A stretch of DNA of 64,000 bases from Jacaranda mimosifolia (Eukaryota; Streptophyta; Magnoliopsida; Lamiales; Bignoniaceae), in NCBI GenBank assembly GCA_018894105.1, contig CM032128.1, positions 30,217,299 through 30,281,298 on the forward strand, in the 5' to 3' direction. A program made the translations under genes and the position numbers. Positions 48,611 to 60,745 of the stretch are shown piece by piece; the stretch's first letter is position 1, and the number at the start of each line of letters is the position of its first letter. The notes below the pieces were generated by a model. That model had not been told where the DNA came from, ran no database searches, and worked only from the letters and a program-made list of their open reading frames with translations.

Positions 48611-50144
48611 TGTTGTTTCCAGGATTCAAGCCAACATGCAGTAATCCAAAGCAATAAATAAATATTGCAAAATAGATTATCAGGAATGGAACAGATAATC
48701 ACAGTGGAGCAATACGTGCGTTTTTATCAATATGAAATTCAAATAGAGCATGTGTTATCAGAATTTAAACATGTAGCATGCGTGATCATACAACATGCAT
48801 GGTCAGAATTTAAACATACAGCATGCGTTATCAGAATTTAAGCATAAAACATGCGTGATCAGAATAAGCGTCAATTCAAGGCAAATCAGAATTTAATACA
48901 ACTAAACAGATACGAGTCCAGGAAAAGCCAAAATTCATATATCGACCGAGGCAATAAAACAAGAAAACTTGCTGTCAGATTTATCTAATATAAATAATAA
49001 GGTTTAAGATAAACTTATCTTAAGGATTCTGTATCGTAACAGAATCAATAGGACGACCAAATCACAGATAAATTCTGTTTGCCTTGAAGAAACGAGCGCC
49101 CCGACTCACCAGTGCAGCGGGTACAGCGCAGCTCCTCCCAGGATGAGATGGTCCAGAACGATCAGGTGTACTCCTTCTCGTTCACCTCGAACAGTACCCA
49201 GTAACCAGAATTCGAATCAGATAGCCAAGCTTTCGGAGTATGTATATATGAGTATATTAGGCCAAATATTAGAACGAGAGGATTATCACGACGAAGTAAC
49301 TGGAATATCAAGGGGAGATGAAGAATACAAGCAGAAGAGGCTGCCTTTTACGTGTATTTTGGTGTGTTTTCAAGACTGCCGAGGGCACTCTATTTATAGA
49401 GGGGAATTAGGTTTGGCAGAGGGCAATGGGCCGACGGCCAAGGCCTAATTTTAACTTGGGTTTGACGGCCAGACCTAATAATCTCTAGGGTTTGACGGCT
49501 GTTAAGGGCTTATTAGGGTTTGACTAAGTAAAACCCTAATCCATGTCCGCTAACAACCCCTAAAAATCCGGCCATATCCACCATCATCCCAAAAATCTCG
49601 ACTGTGATCTCCAACAGGCAAGACTCGGTCAAGCCTTTATCCGATCAAGCCAACGGTTAAGTTTAAAATTTGAATTTTAATTTTCAAATTCAAAAATCAA
49701 ATTGATTTTTGTCCAAAAAATTAAGACTGAGACTGAGACATTCGCCCTAACGCCCGCGCCCGCGACTCGGATCCGAAGCCGGGCCGGGCGGCGGCGGCAA
49801 CGCTCGTGTGGTCCACTTATATGAACCCTTCAAAGAACACTTTATCAAGCATTCTTACTTGAGTCCAATATAAACTAGTCCACACTAGTTTACAAAACCA
49901 ATGTGGGACAAGTGAAGGGTTAAAGACCCTTCAACTCCTCCACTTGGTTTTATAAGTCACAAGAAGGTCTCCACTATCTCAAGCTTACAATGTGGGACAA
50001 CTCAACTTATAATACTTAACCATTTCCCTTCCTCTATTCCACCAAATTCAACACTATAATTATCTATTGGATTCCAACCATACTTGGCATCCATCCAATG
50101 AATAATTAAACATGTAAATAGGCATACTTGTGCCAATTACAACA
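48611..50144 (-). repeat. Copia 2 3' LTR
   Basis: 1,534 bp, TGTTGT...ACAACA at its ends. It carries a TATA box (TCTATAAATAGAG on the minus strand, about 49,390-49,402), a GC-rich segment (49,755-49,805) and an unusually long leader-like region. The open frames inside it are also found in the other LTR and are not genes. Confidence 0.93.
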
Positions 50145-50693
50145 ATCCCCCACAAATCCATAGATAATGGCTATCAGATTCAATGTTGCTCGCTTTCAGA
50201 AATGGTACCTTCCGGTTTGAACCACTCCTTAAGTTATCCGACTTTTGCAATCACCGGGATAAATGGATCTAAGCCTTGAATTTGTACCCGTGATTGTGAT
50301 TGCGTCCATCAGTAACAATGAACTAAAGGCTATGTATTGATCTTTAGGGTTGACACATTAAGGCCATGTGTCCCGATTCTGATTCATGAATATTTGTCAA
50401 GGAACAACCCAATTCCTTTAGTCCCGGCCAAAGGACTACATTCACTTAGTTGGGCGTCTCCAGGGATGCACTGCTCGCATCTCGTCCAAAATTGACTTGA
50501 CCCCATTCAGAGTTAAACTCTTACTGTACCAGCAGTTGTCAGCACCTATCAGGTAATCAGGGGAGAGACACCAGATACAAAGTATCAATCTAAATTTAGG
50601 TGCAACTTGATATGCTCAGTAGTTTGTTTATACCACATTGAACCTACCTTGTGGGATCTCCACTTAGTAGGTTGGGTTGCCATTGCAGGTATA
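50145..50693 (-). other. Copia 2 3' untranslated segment and polypurine tract
   Basis: The tract TTTGTGGGGGAT (minus strand, 50,145-50,156) immediately precedes the 3' LTR, as needed for plus-strand priming. The rest (~530 bp) has no frame. Confidence 0.85.
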
Positions 50694-53600
50694 TCACTGA
50701 TGGGTTTCCAGTCCCATCCCCAACCCGAATTTCTGAACTGAGGACAAATCAAGTCCTTTAGTTAAAGGGTCTGCAATATTGTCTTTGGATCCAACAAAGT
50801 CAATTGCAATAACCCTATCAGACACTAACTCCCTTATAGACTTTAGTCTAACTTGGATGTGTCTCTTAGTCTTTTGATTGAACTTTGAACTACTTATCTT
50901 TGCAATTGTGGTTTGATTGTCACAATGTACAGCAATTCCCGGAAGAGGTTTGGTTACCATTGGCAGTTGTACTATCAGCCCATATAACCATTCTGCCTCT
51001 GTCCCAGTTGTGTCTAAAGCACACAACTCAGCCTCAAAGGTGGACCGAGTTATCAAAGTCTGTTTAGAAGACTTCCAGGAGACAGCGCCTCCACCCAAGG
51101 TAAATACATACCCTGTACACCCATTACTTCCGGAGTTTTTGGCAATCCAGCTAGCGTCACTAAACCCTTCCAGCACTGCAGGAAATCTCTTGTAGTGCAA
51201 GGCTAGTGATGCTGAGCCCTTTAGATATCTAAGTACCCTATCCAAAGCCTCCCAATGAGTTCGATTAGGGCAGCTTGTATATCTAGCAAGCTTAGAGACC
51301 GCAAATGAGATATCTGGTCTTGAGCCGTTTGCAAGATACTGCAAGCTACCAATTATTTGAGAATACCTCAACTGAGACACTGGTACACCAGTTTCATTCT
51401 TAAAGAGAGCCACTGAAGGATCATATGGTGTTTTTGCGATTCTACTTTGTTTATAGCCAAATTTCTCAATTATCTTCTCAACATAGTAAGACTGAGAGAC
51501 TGCTATACGTTCAGTTGAACGAGTAAACTTAAGTCCAAGAATCATTTCCGCAACACCCATATCTTTCATTTCAAACTTGTTCTTTAAGAAATTTTTAGTC
51601 TCATTGATAATCTCAATGTTGGATCCAAACAGCAGAATGTCATCTACATACAAGCATAACACAATACAGTTATCACCTTTAACTTTGCAGTAGACGCACT
51701 TGTCATTATCGTTAACTATGAAACCAAATGACAATATTGTTTTGTCAAACTTTTCATGCCATTGTTTAGGAGCTTGTTTCAAACCATAAAGTGATTTAAC
51801 AAGCTTGCAAACTTTCCGCTCATTTACAGAAGCTACAAATCCTTCAGGCTGATCCATATAAATTTCTTCCTCAAGATCACCATACAGAAATGCTATTTTC
51901 ACATCCATCTGGTAAATGGGGAAATCATATATGGAAGCCAGTGTTATTAGCACTCGGATAGTAGTCAAATGAGCTACTGGGGAATAGGTGTTGAAGTAAT
52001 CTATTCCCTCATTTTGCCTAAACCCTTTAGCAACTAGCCTGGCCTTAAACTTATCAACAGTTCCGTCAGACTTAAGTTTCCTTTTGAAGATCCACTTGCT
52101 TCCTATAGTAGTACACCCCGGAGGGAGATGGACTAATTCCCATGTCCCATTCGAGACAATAGAATCCATCTCACTCTTAATGGCTTCCTTCCAATGCTTA
52201 GCCTCAGGGGAAGCCATAGCATCCTTGAAGGTAACAGGATCACCCTCGACATTGTAAGTAACGAAGTCACTTCCAAAGTCCTTAGTGATTCTAGCCCTTT
52301 TACTTCGTCTGGGTTCATCTAGTTCTTCAGGAACTGTGTCAGTACTACTAGGACCAGCCCCTACATTTGACATCTTTTCCACATGATCCGGAATCGATGT
52401 AGACTCAAGGGTTGAATCTAAAGAAACATTTTGAGGTATCCCAGTCTTCATGGGAAACACGTTCTCAAAGAACGTAGCATCGCGAAATTCGACTATAGTG
52501 TTCGCATCTATGCCCAAAATTTCTGATTTAATAACCAAAAATCGCATAGCATAAGATGTTTCTACATAGCCTAGAAAGACCGCATCAACAGTTTTAGGAC
52601 CTAGTTTCTTCCTCTTGTGTTTAGGGACTAGAACTTTTGCAAGACAGCCCCACACTCGGAAGTATTTTAGACTAGGTTTCCTGCCTTTCCAGAATTCAAA
52701 TGGAGTGCTTTCTTTATGTTTCAAGGGAACTCTATTCAGAATATGGTAAGCCGTATTCAGAGCTTCCCCCCACATGTACTTGGGCAATCCATAATTCAAA
52801 AGCAGATTGTTAATCATGTCTATAAAGGTTCTATTCTTTCGCTCAGCTATCCCATTCGAAGCGGGAGAATAAGGAGCAGTTTCTTCATGAATTATGCCAA
52901 AATTACGGTAGTATTCATGAAATGGGTTGGACCTATCCTCTCCACCCCTATCTGACCTTAACCGTTTAAGTTTTCTACCAGTTTGTGTTTCGGTTTCATT
53001 TTTAAACATATTGAACTTATCTAGTGCTTCATCTTTATGTTTCAATAGATAAACATAACAATACCTACTGCTATCATCTACAAAGGTGATAAAATATCTT
53101 TTATTGTCTTTTGTTAAGACCCCATTGAACTCACAAATATCTGTGCACACTAAGTCAAGAATTTCAGTTTGCCTTTCAACCGAGTGGTAAGGCTTTCTAA
53201 CTTGCTTGGCTTCAACACAGATTTGACATTTATGACCACGTTCAATTTCATGTTTAGGAATTAAATTTAAGTTCATCATTCTTTTGACCGAACTATAATT
53301 CAAATGTCCTAAACGGTTATGCCAGACAGATGAATTCTCAATAATGTTAATAACAGGAGAATTAGAAAAATCAACTTTATTAGAACCAATAATGTTCTCA
53401 ACTCTCAACTTAAACAAACCATCGGAAAGATAGCCTTTACAAATAAAAGTGCCGTAATGTAAAATTACAACTTTATTTGATTTGAAAGAAATTTCATAAC
53501 CCTCCCTAACTATTACAGAACCACTTATTATATTTCTTCGAACTGCTGGGACGTGATGCACCCTTTGCAGAGACAGTGTGCGCCCCGAAGGAAATTTCAG

Positions 53601-53987
53601 GTCCACGCGTCCTATCCCATACACATTGGCAGCACTTGAGTTCCCCATCATCACAGTCCTTCCTTTAACAGGCTGGTAAGACACAAACAGTGTTTTATCA
53701 GTACAAACGTGCACATTAGCACCAGTGTCTATTAGCCAATCATATGGTTCATAGATAGAGAATAATTCGGGTTTGCAAGAAACATACTCATCAATGGATG
53801 CATCAGGAACTCTAGCTTCGCTGGTGTCTCCAACAACCATGTTGACCACTGGTTTAGCAGACTGGGCTTTAGCCTTGGCTTTCTTCGAGGGACACTCCTT
53901 AGCCCAATGCCCCTTTTGTCCACAATTCCAGCAAGGCCTGTTTGCCTTTGGTTTCTTATTTATTTTGGCTTTCCCTTTATCGATGAT
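50694..53987 (-). CDS. Copia 2 pol polyprotein (zinc knuckle, protease, integrase, RT, RNase H)
   Basis: This frame is open from 53,987 to the TGA at 50,694 (~1,097 codons). In order: CCHC knuckle CWNCGQKGHWAKEC (53,892-53,933), protease DWLIDTGANVHVC, the integrase zinc region (HNRLGHLNYSSVK ... CQICVEAK) and the integrase core FITFVDDSSRYCYVYLL with SDRGGE and SNGIAERKNRT. Then reverse transcriptase (KWIFKRKLKSDG, DYFNTYSPVA, KSLYGLKQAPKQWH, LYVDDILLFGS) and RNase H (FSDASW, TRSTFEAELCAL, HCDNQTTIAKI, KDNIADPLTKGL). Length and motif order are those of an intact copia pol. It lacks its own start: in normal elements it is one frame with gag, and here a frameshift separates them. The unusual THSTYSPVA-type and HIQVRLKSIREL variants suggest slight drift. 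Confidence 0.92.
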   Translation of the reverse strand: MIDKGKAKINKKPKANRPCWNCGQKGHWAKECPSKKAKAKAQSAKPVVNMVVGDTSEARVPDASIDEYVSCKPELFSIYEPYDWLIDTGANVHVCTDKTLFVSYQPVKGRTVMMGNSSAANVYGIGRVDLKFPSGRTLSLQRVHHVPAVRRNIISGSVIVREGYEISFKSNKVVILHYGTFICKGYLSDGLFKLRVENIIGSNKVDFSNSPVINIIENSSVWHNRLGHLNYSSVKRMMNLNLIPKHEIERGHKCQICVEAKQVRKPYHSVERQTEILDLVCTDICEFNGVLTKDNKRYFITFVDDSSRYCYVYLLKHKDEALDKFNMFKNETETQTGRKLKRLRSDRGGEDRSNPFHEYYRNFGIIHEETAPYSPASNGIAERKNRTFIDMINNLLLNYGLPKYMWGEALNTAYHILNRVPLKHKESTPFEFWKGRKPSLKYFRVWGCLAKVLVPKHKRKKLGPKTVDAVFLGYVETSYAMRFLVIKSEILGIDANTIVEFRDATFFENVFPMKTGIPQNVSLDSTLESTSIPDHVEKMSNVGAGPSSTDTVPEELDEPRRSKRARITKDFGSDFVTYNVEGDPVTFKDAMASPEAKHWKEAIKSEMDSIVSNGTWELVHLPPGCTTIGSKWIFKRKLKSDGTVDKFKARLVAKGFRQNEGIDYFNTYSPVAHLTTIRVLITLASIYDFPIYQMDVKIAFLYGDLEEEIYMDQPEGFVASVNERKVCKLVKSLYGLKQAPKQWHEKFDKTILSFGFIVNDNDKCVYCKVKGDNCIVLCLYVDDILLFGSNIEIINETKNFLKNKFEMKDMGVAEMILGLKFTRSTERIAVSQSYYVEKIIEKFGYKQSRIAKTPYDPSVALFKNETGVPVSQLRYSQIIGSLQYLANGSRPDISFAVSKLARYTSCPNRTHWEALDRVLRYLKGSASLALHYKRFPAVLEGFSDASWIAKNSGSNGCTGYVFTLGGGAVSWKSSKQTLITRSTFEAELCALDTTGTEAEWLYGLIVQLPMVTKPLPGIAVHCDNQTTIAKISSSKFNQKTKRHIQVRLKSIRELVSDRVIAIDFVGSKDNIADPLTKGLDLSSVQKFGLGMGLETHQ

Positions 53988-54690
53988 TTAGAGTTTGAGT
54001 TCATGTTGACTTTCTTCTTTCCTATTATCACATTCGCCTTAGGATGATATTCAATAGGAACAGTATGTGATTGATTTCTGTGCTCCTCTTCAATACTTAT
54101 GGCAATCATCAGATCATCTAGAGTCAGTTTCCCTTTTTGATGCTTCAGAGTCATGCCGAAACTTTCCCAAGATTTGGGGAACTTATCGACAATCGACATG
54201 ACCATAAATTTTTCAGGGAGTTTCATTTCAGCATCAGCTAGGGAATGCTCTAGATTAATCAGTTCATGTGTCTGTTCAGATACAGACCTGCCCTCAACCA
54301 TCTGATACTTCAGGAATTTGGAAACCGAATACTTTTCGAGCCCTTGCTCTTCAGTATTGTATTTCCTATCCAGTTCATCCCATAAAGATTTAGCCATATA
54401 GGAATCAGAACAGTATACATCAAAGAGTGTATCAGACAGAGCTGACAGAATCACTCCTCGAACAATCTGATCCTTAGTTTTCCAATCAGCTATTTCTTTA
54501 CTTTTGGGATCAGTTTCAGTTGGTTCTGGCATGGTCAACTGAATCAATGAAAGAAGACCTTTCATCGTCAACTAGATTTTCATGCGCTGTTGCCAACGCC
54601 TAAAATACTGGCCCGTGAATTTTTCCGACAGTCCGAAAAGGTCAACTTTCGCTAACACAATATCACCAATAGCATGCGAAGTTGAAGCCA
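53960..54690 (-). pseudogene. Copia 2 gag, broken by a stop and a frameshift
   Basis: The natural start appears to be ATG at 54,690 (MASTSHAIGDIVLAKV, then KFTGQYFRRWQQRM). An in-frame TAG follows at 54,574-54,572. The frame continues to a TAA at 53,960 with typical UBN2-type gag features (LSDTLFDVYCSDS, KSLWDELDRKYNTE, KFLKYQMVEGRSV, FPKSWESF, LTLDDLMIAISIEEE). The CCHC knuckle lies one frame away, so a 1-nt indel occurred between ~53,960 and 53,987. Both lesions would stop production of a gag-pol protein from this copy. Confidence 0.85.
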
Positions 54691-54855
54691 TCACAGAAAA
54701 TTAAATTCCTATAACAGAATATCTAGGCAAGATATGCAGGCAAGATTCCTAGATAGGATATCTACTCAGAAAAATCAGGCAAGATTCCTAGACAGGATCT
54801 CTGATCAGAATTTCAATAGATGATAAACACACAAAATATATCATTTCTTCAAGAT
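54691..54855 (-). other. Copia 2 leader (primer-site region)
   Basis: 165 bp between the 5' LTR and the gag ATG. The sequence right after the LTR (ATCTTGAAGAAATGAT on the minus strand) is not the usual initiator-Met tRNA site, so the primer is unknown. The leader holds a 38-bp-period duplication (CAGGCAAGATTCCTAGA twice, at ~54,738 and ~54,776). Confidence 0.6.
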
Positions 54856-56418
54856 TGTTGTTTCTAGGATTCAAGCCAACATGCAGTAATCCAAAGCAAT
54901 AAATAAATATTGCAAAACAGATTATCAGGAATGGAACAAATAATCACAGTGGAGTAATACGTGCGTTTTTATCAATATGAAATTCAAATACAGCATGTGT
55001 TATCAGAATTTAAACATGTAGCATGCGTGATCATACAACATGCGTGGTCAGAATTTAAACATACAGCATGCGTTATCAGAATTTAAGCATAAAACATGCG
55101 TGATCAGAATAAGCGTCAATTCAAGGCAAATCAGAATTTAATACAATTAAACAGATACGAGTCTAGGAAAAGCCAAAATTCATATATCGACCGAGGCAAT
55201 AAAACAAGAAAACTTGCTGTCAGATTTATCTAATATAAATAATGAGTTTTAAGATAAACTTATCTTAAGGATTCTGTATCGTAATAGAATCAATAGGACG
55301 ACCAAATCACAGATAAATTCTGTTTGCCTTGAAGAAACGAGCGCCCCAACTCACCAGTGCAGCGGGTACAGTGCAGCTCCTCCCAGGATGAGATGGTCTA
55401 GAACGATCAGGTGCACTTCTTCTCGTTCACCTCGAACAGTACCCAGTAACCAGAATTCGAATCAGATAGCCAAGCTTTCGGAGTATATATATATGAGTAT
55501 ATTAGGCCGAACACGAAAGAAGGATAATATTTGGCCGAATATTAGAACGAGAGGATTATCACGACGAAGTAACTGGAATATCAGGGGGAGATGAAGAATA
55601 CAAGCAGAAGAGGCTGCCTTTTACGTGTATTTTGGTGTGTTTTCAAGACTGCTGAGGGCACTCTATTTATAGAGGGGAATTAGGTTTGGCAGAGGGCAAT
55701 GGGCCGACGGCCAAGGCCTAATTTTAACTCGGGTTTGACGGCCAGACCTAATAATCTCTAGGGTTTTGACGGCTGTCAAGGGCTGATTAGGGTTTGACTA
55801 AGTAAAACCCTAATCCATGTCCGCCAACAACCCCTAAAAATCCGGCCATATCCACCATCATCCCAAAAATCTCGGCTGTGATCTCCAACAGGCAAGACTC
55901 GGTCAAGCCTTTATCCGATCAAGCCAACGGTTAAGTTTAAAATTTTAATTTTAATTTTCAAATTCAAAAATCCAATTGATTTTTGTCCAAAAAATTAAGA
56001 CTGAGACATTCACCCTAACGCCCGCGCCCGCGACCCGGATCCGGAGCCGGGCCGGGCGGCTGCAGCGGCGGCGGCGCGCGTGTGGTCCACTTATATGAAC
56101 CCCTCAAAGAACACTTTATCAAGCATTCTTACTTGAGTCCAATATAAATTAGTCCACACTAGTTTACAAAACCAATGTGGGACAAGTGAAGGGTTAAAGA
56201 CCCTTCAACTCCTCCACTTGGTTTTATAAGTCACAAGAAGGTCTCCATTATCTCAAGCTTACAATGTGGGACAACTCAACTTATAATACTTAACCATTTC
56301 CCTTCCTCTATTCCACCAAATTCAACACTATAATTATCTATTGGATTCCAACCATAATTGGCATCCATCCAATGAATAATTAAACATGTAAATAGGCATA
56401 CTTGTGCCAATTACAACA
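54856..56418 (-). repeat. Copia 2 5' LTR
   Basis: 1,563 bp, with the same ends and TATA box (~55,663-55,672) as the other LTR. It is longer chiefly through a ~29-bp local duplication at ~55,505-55,540 (GGCCGAACACGAAAG... then GGCCGAATATTAG). Confidence 0.93.
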
Positions 56419-56599
56419 GTTTCTACCATCAGGTACCCCTCGTACGTACTTGACGGTAGAAATCAATCAGGAGCCATAATTTAAGTTTTGGTACGAGATA
56501 TTGACAAGATAAATAGAGAAGATTTGACTGTTTTAGCCTCAAAAATGTGCGGATGACAATATGTCGCTACTCTAAAAAGCGAGTCAAGTGGAAAAACCA

Positions 56600-57760
56600 G
56601 TTTGTGTGCATTGAAAGAAAAAATCGCTAATAATAGTAGCGATTATTATGTAAATTGTAATATTAAAAAAAAAAAAAGAATCACTACTATTATTAGCGAT
56701 TATTATATTACAAAAAAAAAAAGAATCGTTGCTATTATTAGCGGAAAAAAAAAAAGAATGCCTACTATTATTAGCGATTATTGTATAAATTGTAATATTA
56801 AAAAATGCTACAATTTGTTGTGTAAATTGTAATATTAAAAAAAAAAAAAAGAATAGCTACTATTATTAATGATTATTGTCTAAATTGTAATATTAAAAAA
56901 ATGCTACAATTTATTTTGTAAATTGTAATATTCATAAAAAAAAATTGCTAGTATCATTAGCGATTATTGTGTTAATTGTAATATTATAAAAAAAATTGAT
57001 ACAATTTATTGTGTAAATTGTAATATTCATAAAAAAAATCGCTAATAATAAATTGTATTATTAAAAAAATTTGCTAATGATAAATTGTAATATTAAAAAA
57101 AATAATTGTAAATAATAAATTGTGAAAATTGTAGTATTCAAGAAATCGCTACTATTATTAGCAATTATTGTGTAAATTGAAATATTAAAAAAAATGCTAC
57201 AATTTAATATTCATAAAAAAAAAAAAAAGAATCGCTAGTATTATTAGCGATTATTGTGTAAATTGTAATAAAAAAATAAATGCTACTATTATCAGCAATT
57301 AGTGTGTAAGTTGTAATAAAAAAAAATCGTTACTATTATTAGCGACTATTGTGTAAATTGTAATATTAAAAAAAATCAATACAATTTATTGTGTAAATTG
57401 TAATATCCATAAAAAAAATTCCTAATAATAAATTGTTATATTAAAATAAATAAAATGTAATATTAACAAAAATCGCTACTATCAGTAGCAATTATTGCAT
57501 AAAATAACTACTATTATTAACGAGTAAATTGTAATATTAAAAAAAATGCTACAATTTATTGCGTAAATTGTAATATTCATAAAAAAAGGTAATTGCTACT
57601 ATTATTAGGGACTATTGTGTAAAAAAATAAATCCATATAAAAAAAATCACTAATAATAATTTTAATATTTAAAAAAATCGCTAGTATTATTAGCGATTAT
57701 TGTGTAAGTTGTAATATATATAAAAAAAAAGGCTACTAATAGTAGCAATTACTTTATAAA
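56600..57760. repeat. Hairpin-rich tandem array in the left arm of the MULE-like element
   Basis: About 20 degenerate units of 45-60 bp. Each combines a short palindrome (ATCGCTACTATTATTAGCGA or variants) with TTATTGTGTAAATTGTAATA and an A-rich run. TCGCTA...TAGCGA lets each unit fold into a small hairpin. The same units recur inverted in the right arm. No coding potential. Confidence 0.75.
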
Positions 57761-58159
57761 AAAGAGAGAGCATATTATAAATTTTTGTGCCTTTTAAACA
57801 ACATATTGTTAAAGTCAAGCTCATTGGTCCATTCAGCCCCTTTTGTACTTTCTAGATACAGCTGGAAAATTTTAGTGTAGTTTAAAATTATGCCTTGAAA
57901 TATCTTGAGTATTTGCTTTAAAAGAAAGAATATTTTTGAATGAAAAATCGTTTTATTTATTTGATGGTCCAATACAATTATTAGCAATTACTTTATAAAT
58001 AAAAATTGTGTAAATATTTGAAAAAAAAAAAGGAATCGCTACTATTATTTGAGTATTTTCGTACTTTAAATTGATTCAAGAATTGACAAACTATATATAT
58101 ATATATATTAAAATCGTTATATTATTAAAACATAATATGGCCAGATTGAGTAGCGATTT

Positions 58160-60701
58160 GTACGAGAAAATTTTTTTATGGGTTTTTTTCCCTTTTCTTT
58201 TTAATTTATTTGTCTCATTGGGGCCGGCCCACACGGCTAGAAGGTAAAGATGGTAGACATCAATTTTCGGAAAGCAAGTTTTACTCTCTTAATGCGAATT
58301 TTTTTTTCTACTCACATTTGCTTTTACAAAATTATTATAAATTAAAGAATTTATTTTTATTGTGTTAAAATTTTTAGAATTTTTTTTAAATTTAAATATT
58401 AATTTATAATGAAAAATTATAAATTATAAATATAAATTTTAAAATTTATTTTCAAATTAACTAATTTTTAGAAATAACAACAAGTTTGACAAGTTAATAA
58501 ATAAATAAATTTCCAAACATGAAAAATTAATAAGTACAAATTACAATTTTTCTCATGTTTGGAAAAGAATTATTTAATTTAGTTTTTTTAAATGCTTTTG
58601 AATATTTTAAAAAAAAATTACACAATAAATTCTTTAATGTATATTGTTTAAAAAATTGAATTTCATGAAAAAATTTAGGAATATTTTACATTTAAATTTA
58701 TGAAAGCTATTGAAATTTTTTATGATAATTTTACCAACTACATTAATTAATATCATTAAATAAAGATAAAAAAATCAATTCAAATTCAAATTTAAAAATT
58801 GTTTGCAATTTTATTATTTCCCTGTATAATTTAAAATTATTAGAATCTAAAATGTAATTTAAATTCAGAAATGACTTGTTTAATAAAATATAATTTTAAT
58901 TTTAATTTTTTATTAAATTCCCAAATTTTATTAAAAATCGCACTTTTGATCTCATAACTAGGCCTCATCAGTTCCCCCCCCCCCCCCCCCCCCCCACAAC
59001 CCACCTGTTAATTAAAATAGAATTTAAATTTAGAAATGACTTGACTAGTAACTATAAACCAAAATTACTAGTTTGAAAGAGAGAGAGAAAAAAATTAGAA
59101 TGTTACTGATGTTTTTCTGCTATATATGATGATGAATATCTTTTTCTGCTACTAATATATATATATATATATATGTTTGTGTTGGTAGTTCTTTTACTTT
59201 TAAATTGATAAATGCATATATCAGTCTCCAAATTACATCAATAATATAAGAATGACTAATAATTTTGGTCATGAAAGTGTTCTGTTACAAAAAATTTTAA
59301 TAAGGGTGTTCGCAGTTCGGTTTGGATCAATTTTGGGACAAAAAACCAACAGATCCAAATTATATAATGTATATTGAATTGGTTTCGATCGGTTAAATTT
59401 TTATTGTAAATTCGATTCAATCCAATCCATTTTAAATCGATTTGGCTTGGATCGGTTAATTCAATTTTTAGTTTAAATTCTTAATTGAAATATTTGACAA
59501 GTAACTCCTGATAACTAAACTATTTTAATCAATTAATTTATAAATTTCGTTTAGCTATCATATCACACTAGTCTTGTGGAATTAAGTTAAATTATGTAAG
59601 AACATGCAACTATAAAATTATAAGTCCATAATAATTATTCCTATGTATTTGATTTTTGAAAGTGAAAAAATCCTAGGTTTATTTTATTTTAATTTATTTG
59701 TGCATTTTACAATTAAGATATATATTTTTTTAACTTATTAATATATAAATTTCGATTTGATTTGGATTGGATCTATTTTTGAGATTAAAATTGAAAATCG
59801 ATCCAATCTGATCGATTTTTTTTAAAAAAAAAATTCAATTCAATCCATAAAATACAAAAAGGTAATAAACTAAAAAGAAAATAGAAAAGGTCTACCTAAT
59901 AATATTTTGTTGAGTATTATAAAATATGATAATAAATAAAGAATAATGATTGCAGTAACCCAAAATAATAAGGAAATCGCTACTTAAGGAAGCGTGTAAA
60001 CTATAATTTAATATAATAAATAAATAAAAAAGAAATTCTATCAGAAATTAGTATTATAAAATACTGTAATAAGTAAAGTATAATTATTACACTAATTTTT
60101 TAAAAAAAAAAACCAACAATTTAACTTAATATAATAAATAAAAAAGAAAATAGACAAACAAGTAATATAATATGTGGCATAATATAATAAATAAAGAAAA
60201 AATAACTATAATAAATAATATATAATGATTACAATAATTAAAAAAAGAAAGAAAAGAACAATGAAATCGCTGCCTAATGTAACGATTAATATATAACTTA
60301 ATATAATAAATAAAAAATAAAAAAATAAAAAAATAAAAAAATAAATTGATATAATAAATAAAGAAAAAGTCGCTATCAAAGATTAATTGATTATTATAAA
60401 ATATAATAATAAAAAATATGTAATGATTACAATAATTTACAAAAAAATAAATAAAGAAAAACCACTATCAAAAAATATGTTGAGTATTATAAGATATAAT
60501 AATAAGCAATGTATAGTGATTACCATAATTTAAAAAAGGAAAATCACTAATTAGTTGCTTCTTGAGGTGGTGACTAATTTGGGCAGAATGTGTTTGAATA
60601 ATATAACATTTATATATATATACACACAACTTTTTTATTCCTTTTCCAATTAAATTGCTTTTTAGTCTAGCGATTTTTGGTTTCACCAATATAAATATTT
60701 T

Positions 60702-60745
<44 letters not shown>

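Larger units (their letters stand above)
48611..56418 (-). mobile_element. Full-length Ty1/copia retrotransposon (copia 2)
   Basis: Complete minus-strand element of 7,808 bp, bounded by TG...CA LTRs (48,611-50,144 and 54,856-56,418) and a 5-bp target duplication GTTTC (48,606-48,610 and 56,419-56,423). Order along the minus strand: 5' LTR, short leader, gag, protease-integrase-RT-RNase H, polypurine tract, 3' LTR. It sits in the first 9-14 bp of the left end of the MULE-like element. The pol frame is open, but gag has a stop and a frameshift. The LTRs differ by what looks like a few percent, mostly transitions, so the insertion is fairly young. Confidence 0.95.

Noticed and set aside
49143..49448. 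101-codon frame (and the similar one at 55,388-55,594)
   Set aside because: Both lie inside the copia LTRs at equivalent positions and have different lengths after one indel; they are not genes.
50885..51195. Plus-strand frames inside the copia pol region
   Set aside because: These are shadows of the minus-strand pol gene.
56600..57760. Regularly repeated short palindromes, considered as a CRISPR-like array
   Set aside because: This is plant nuclear DNA; units and 'spacers' are both degenerate repeats, without unique spacers or cas genes.
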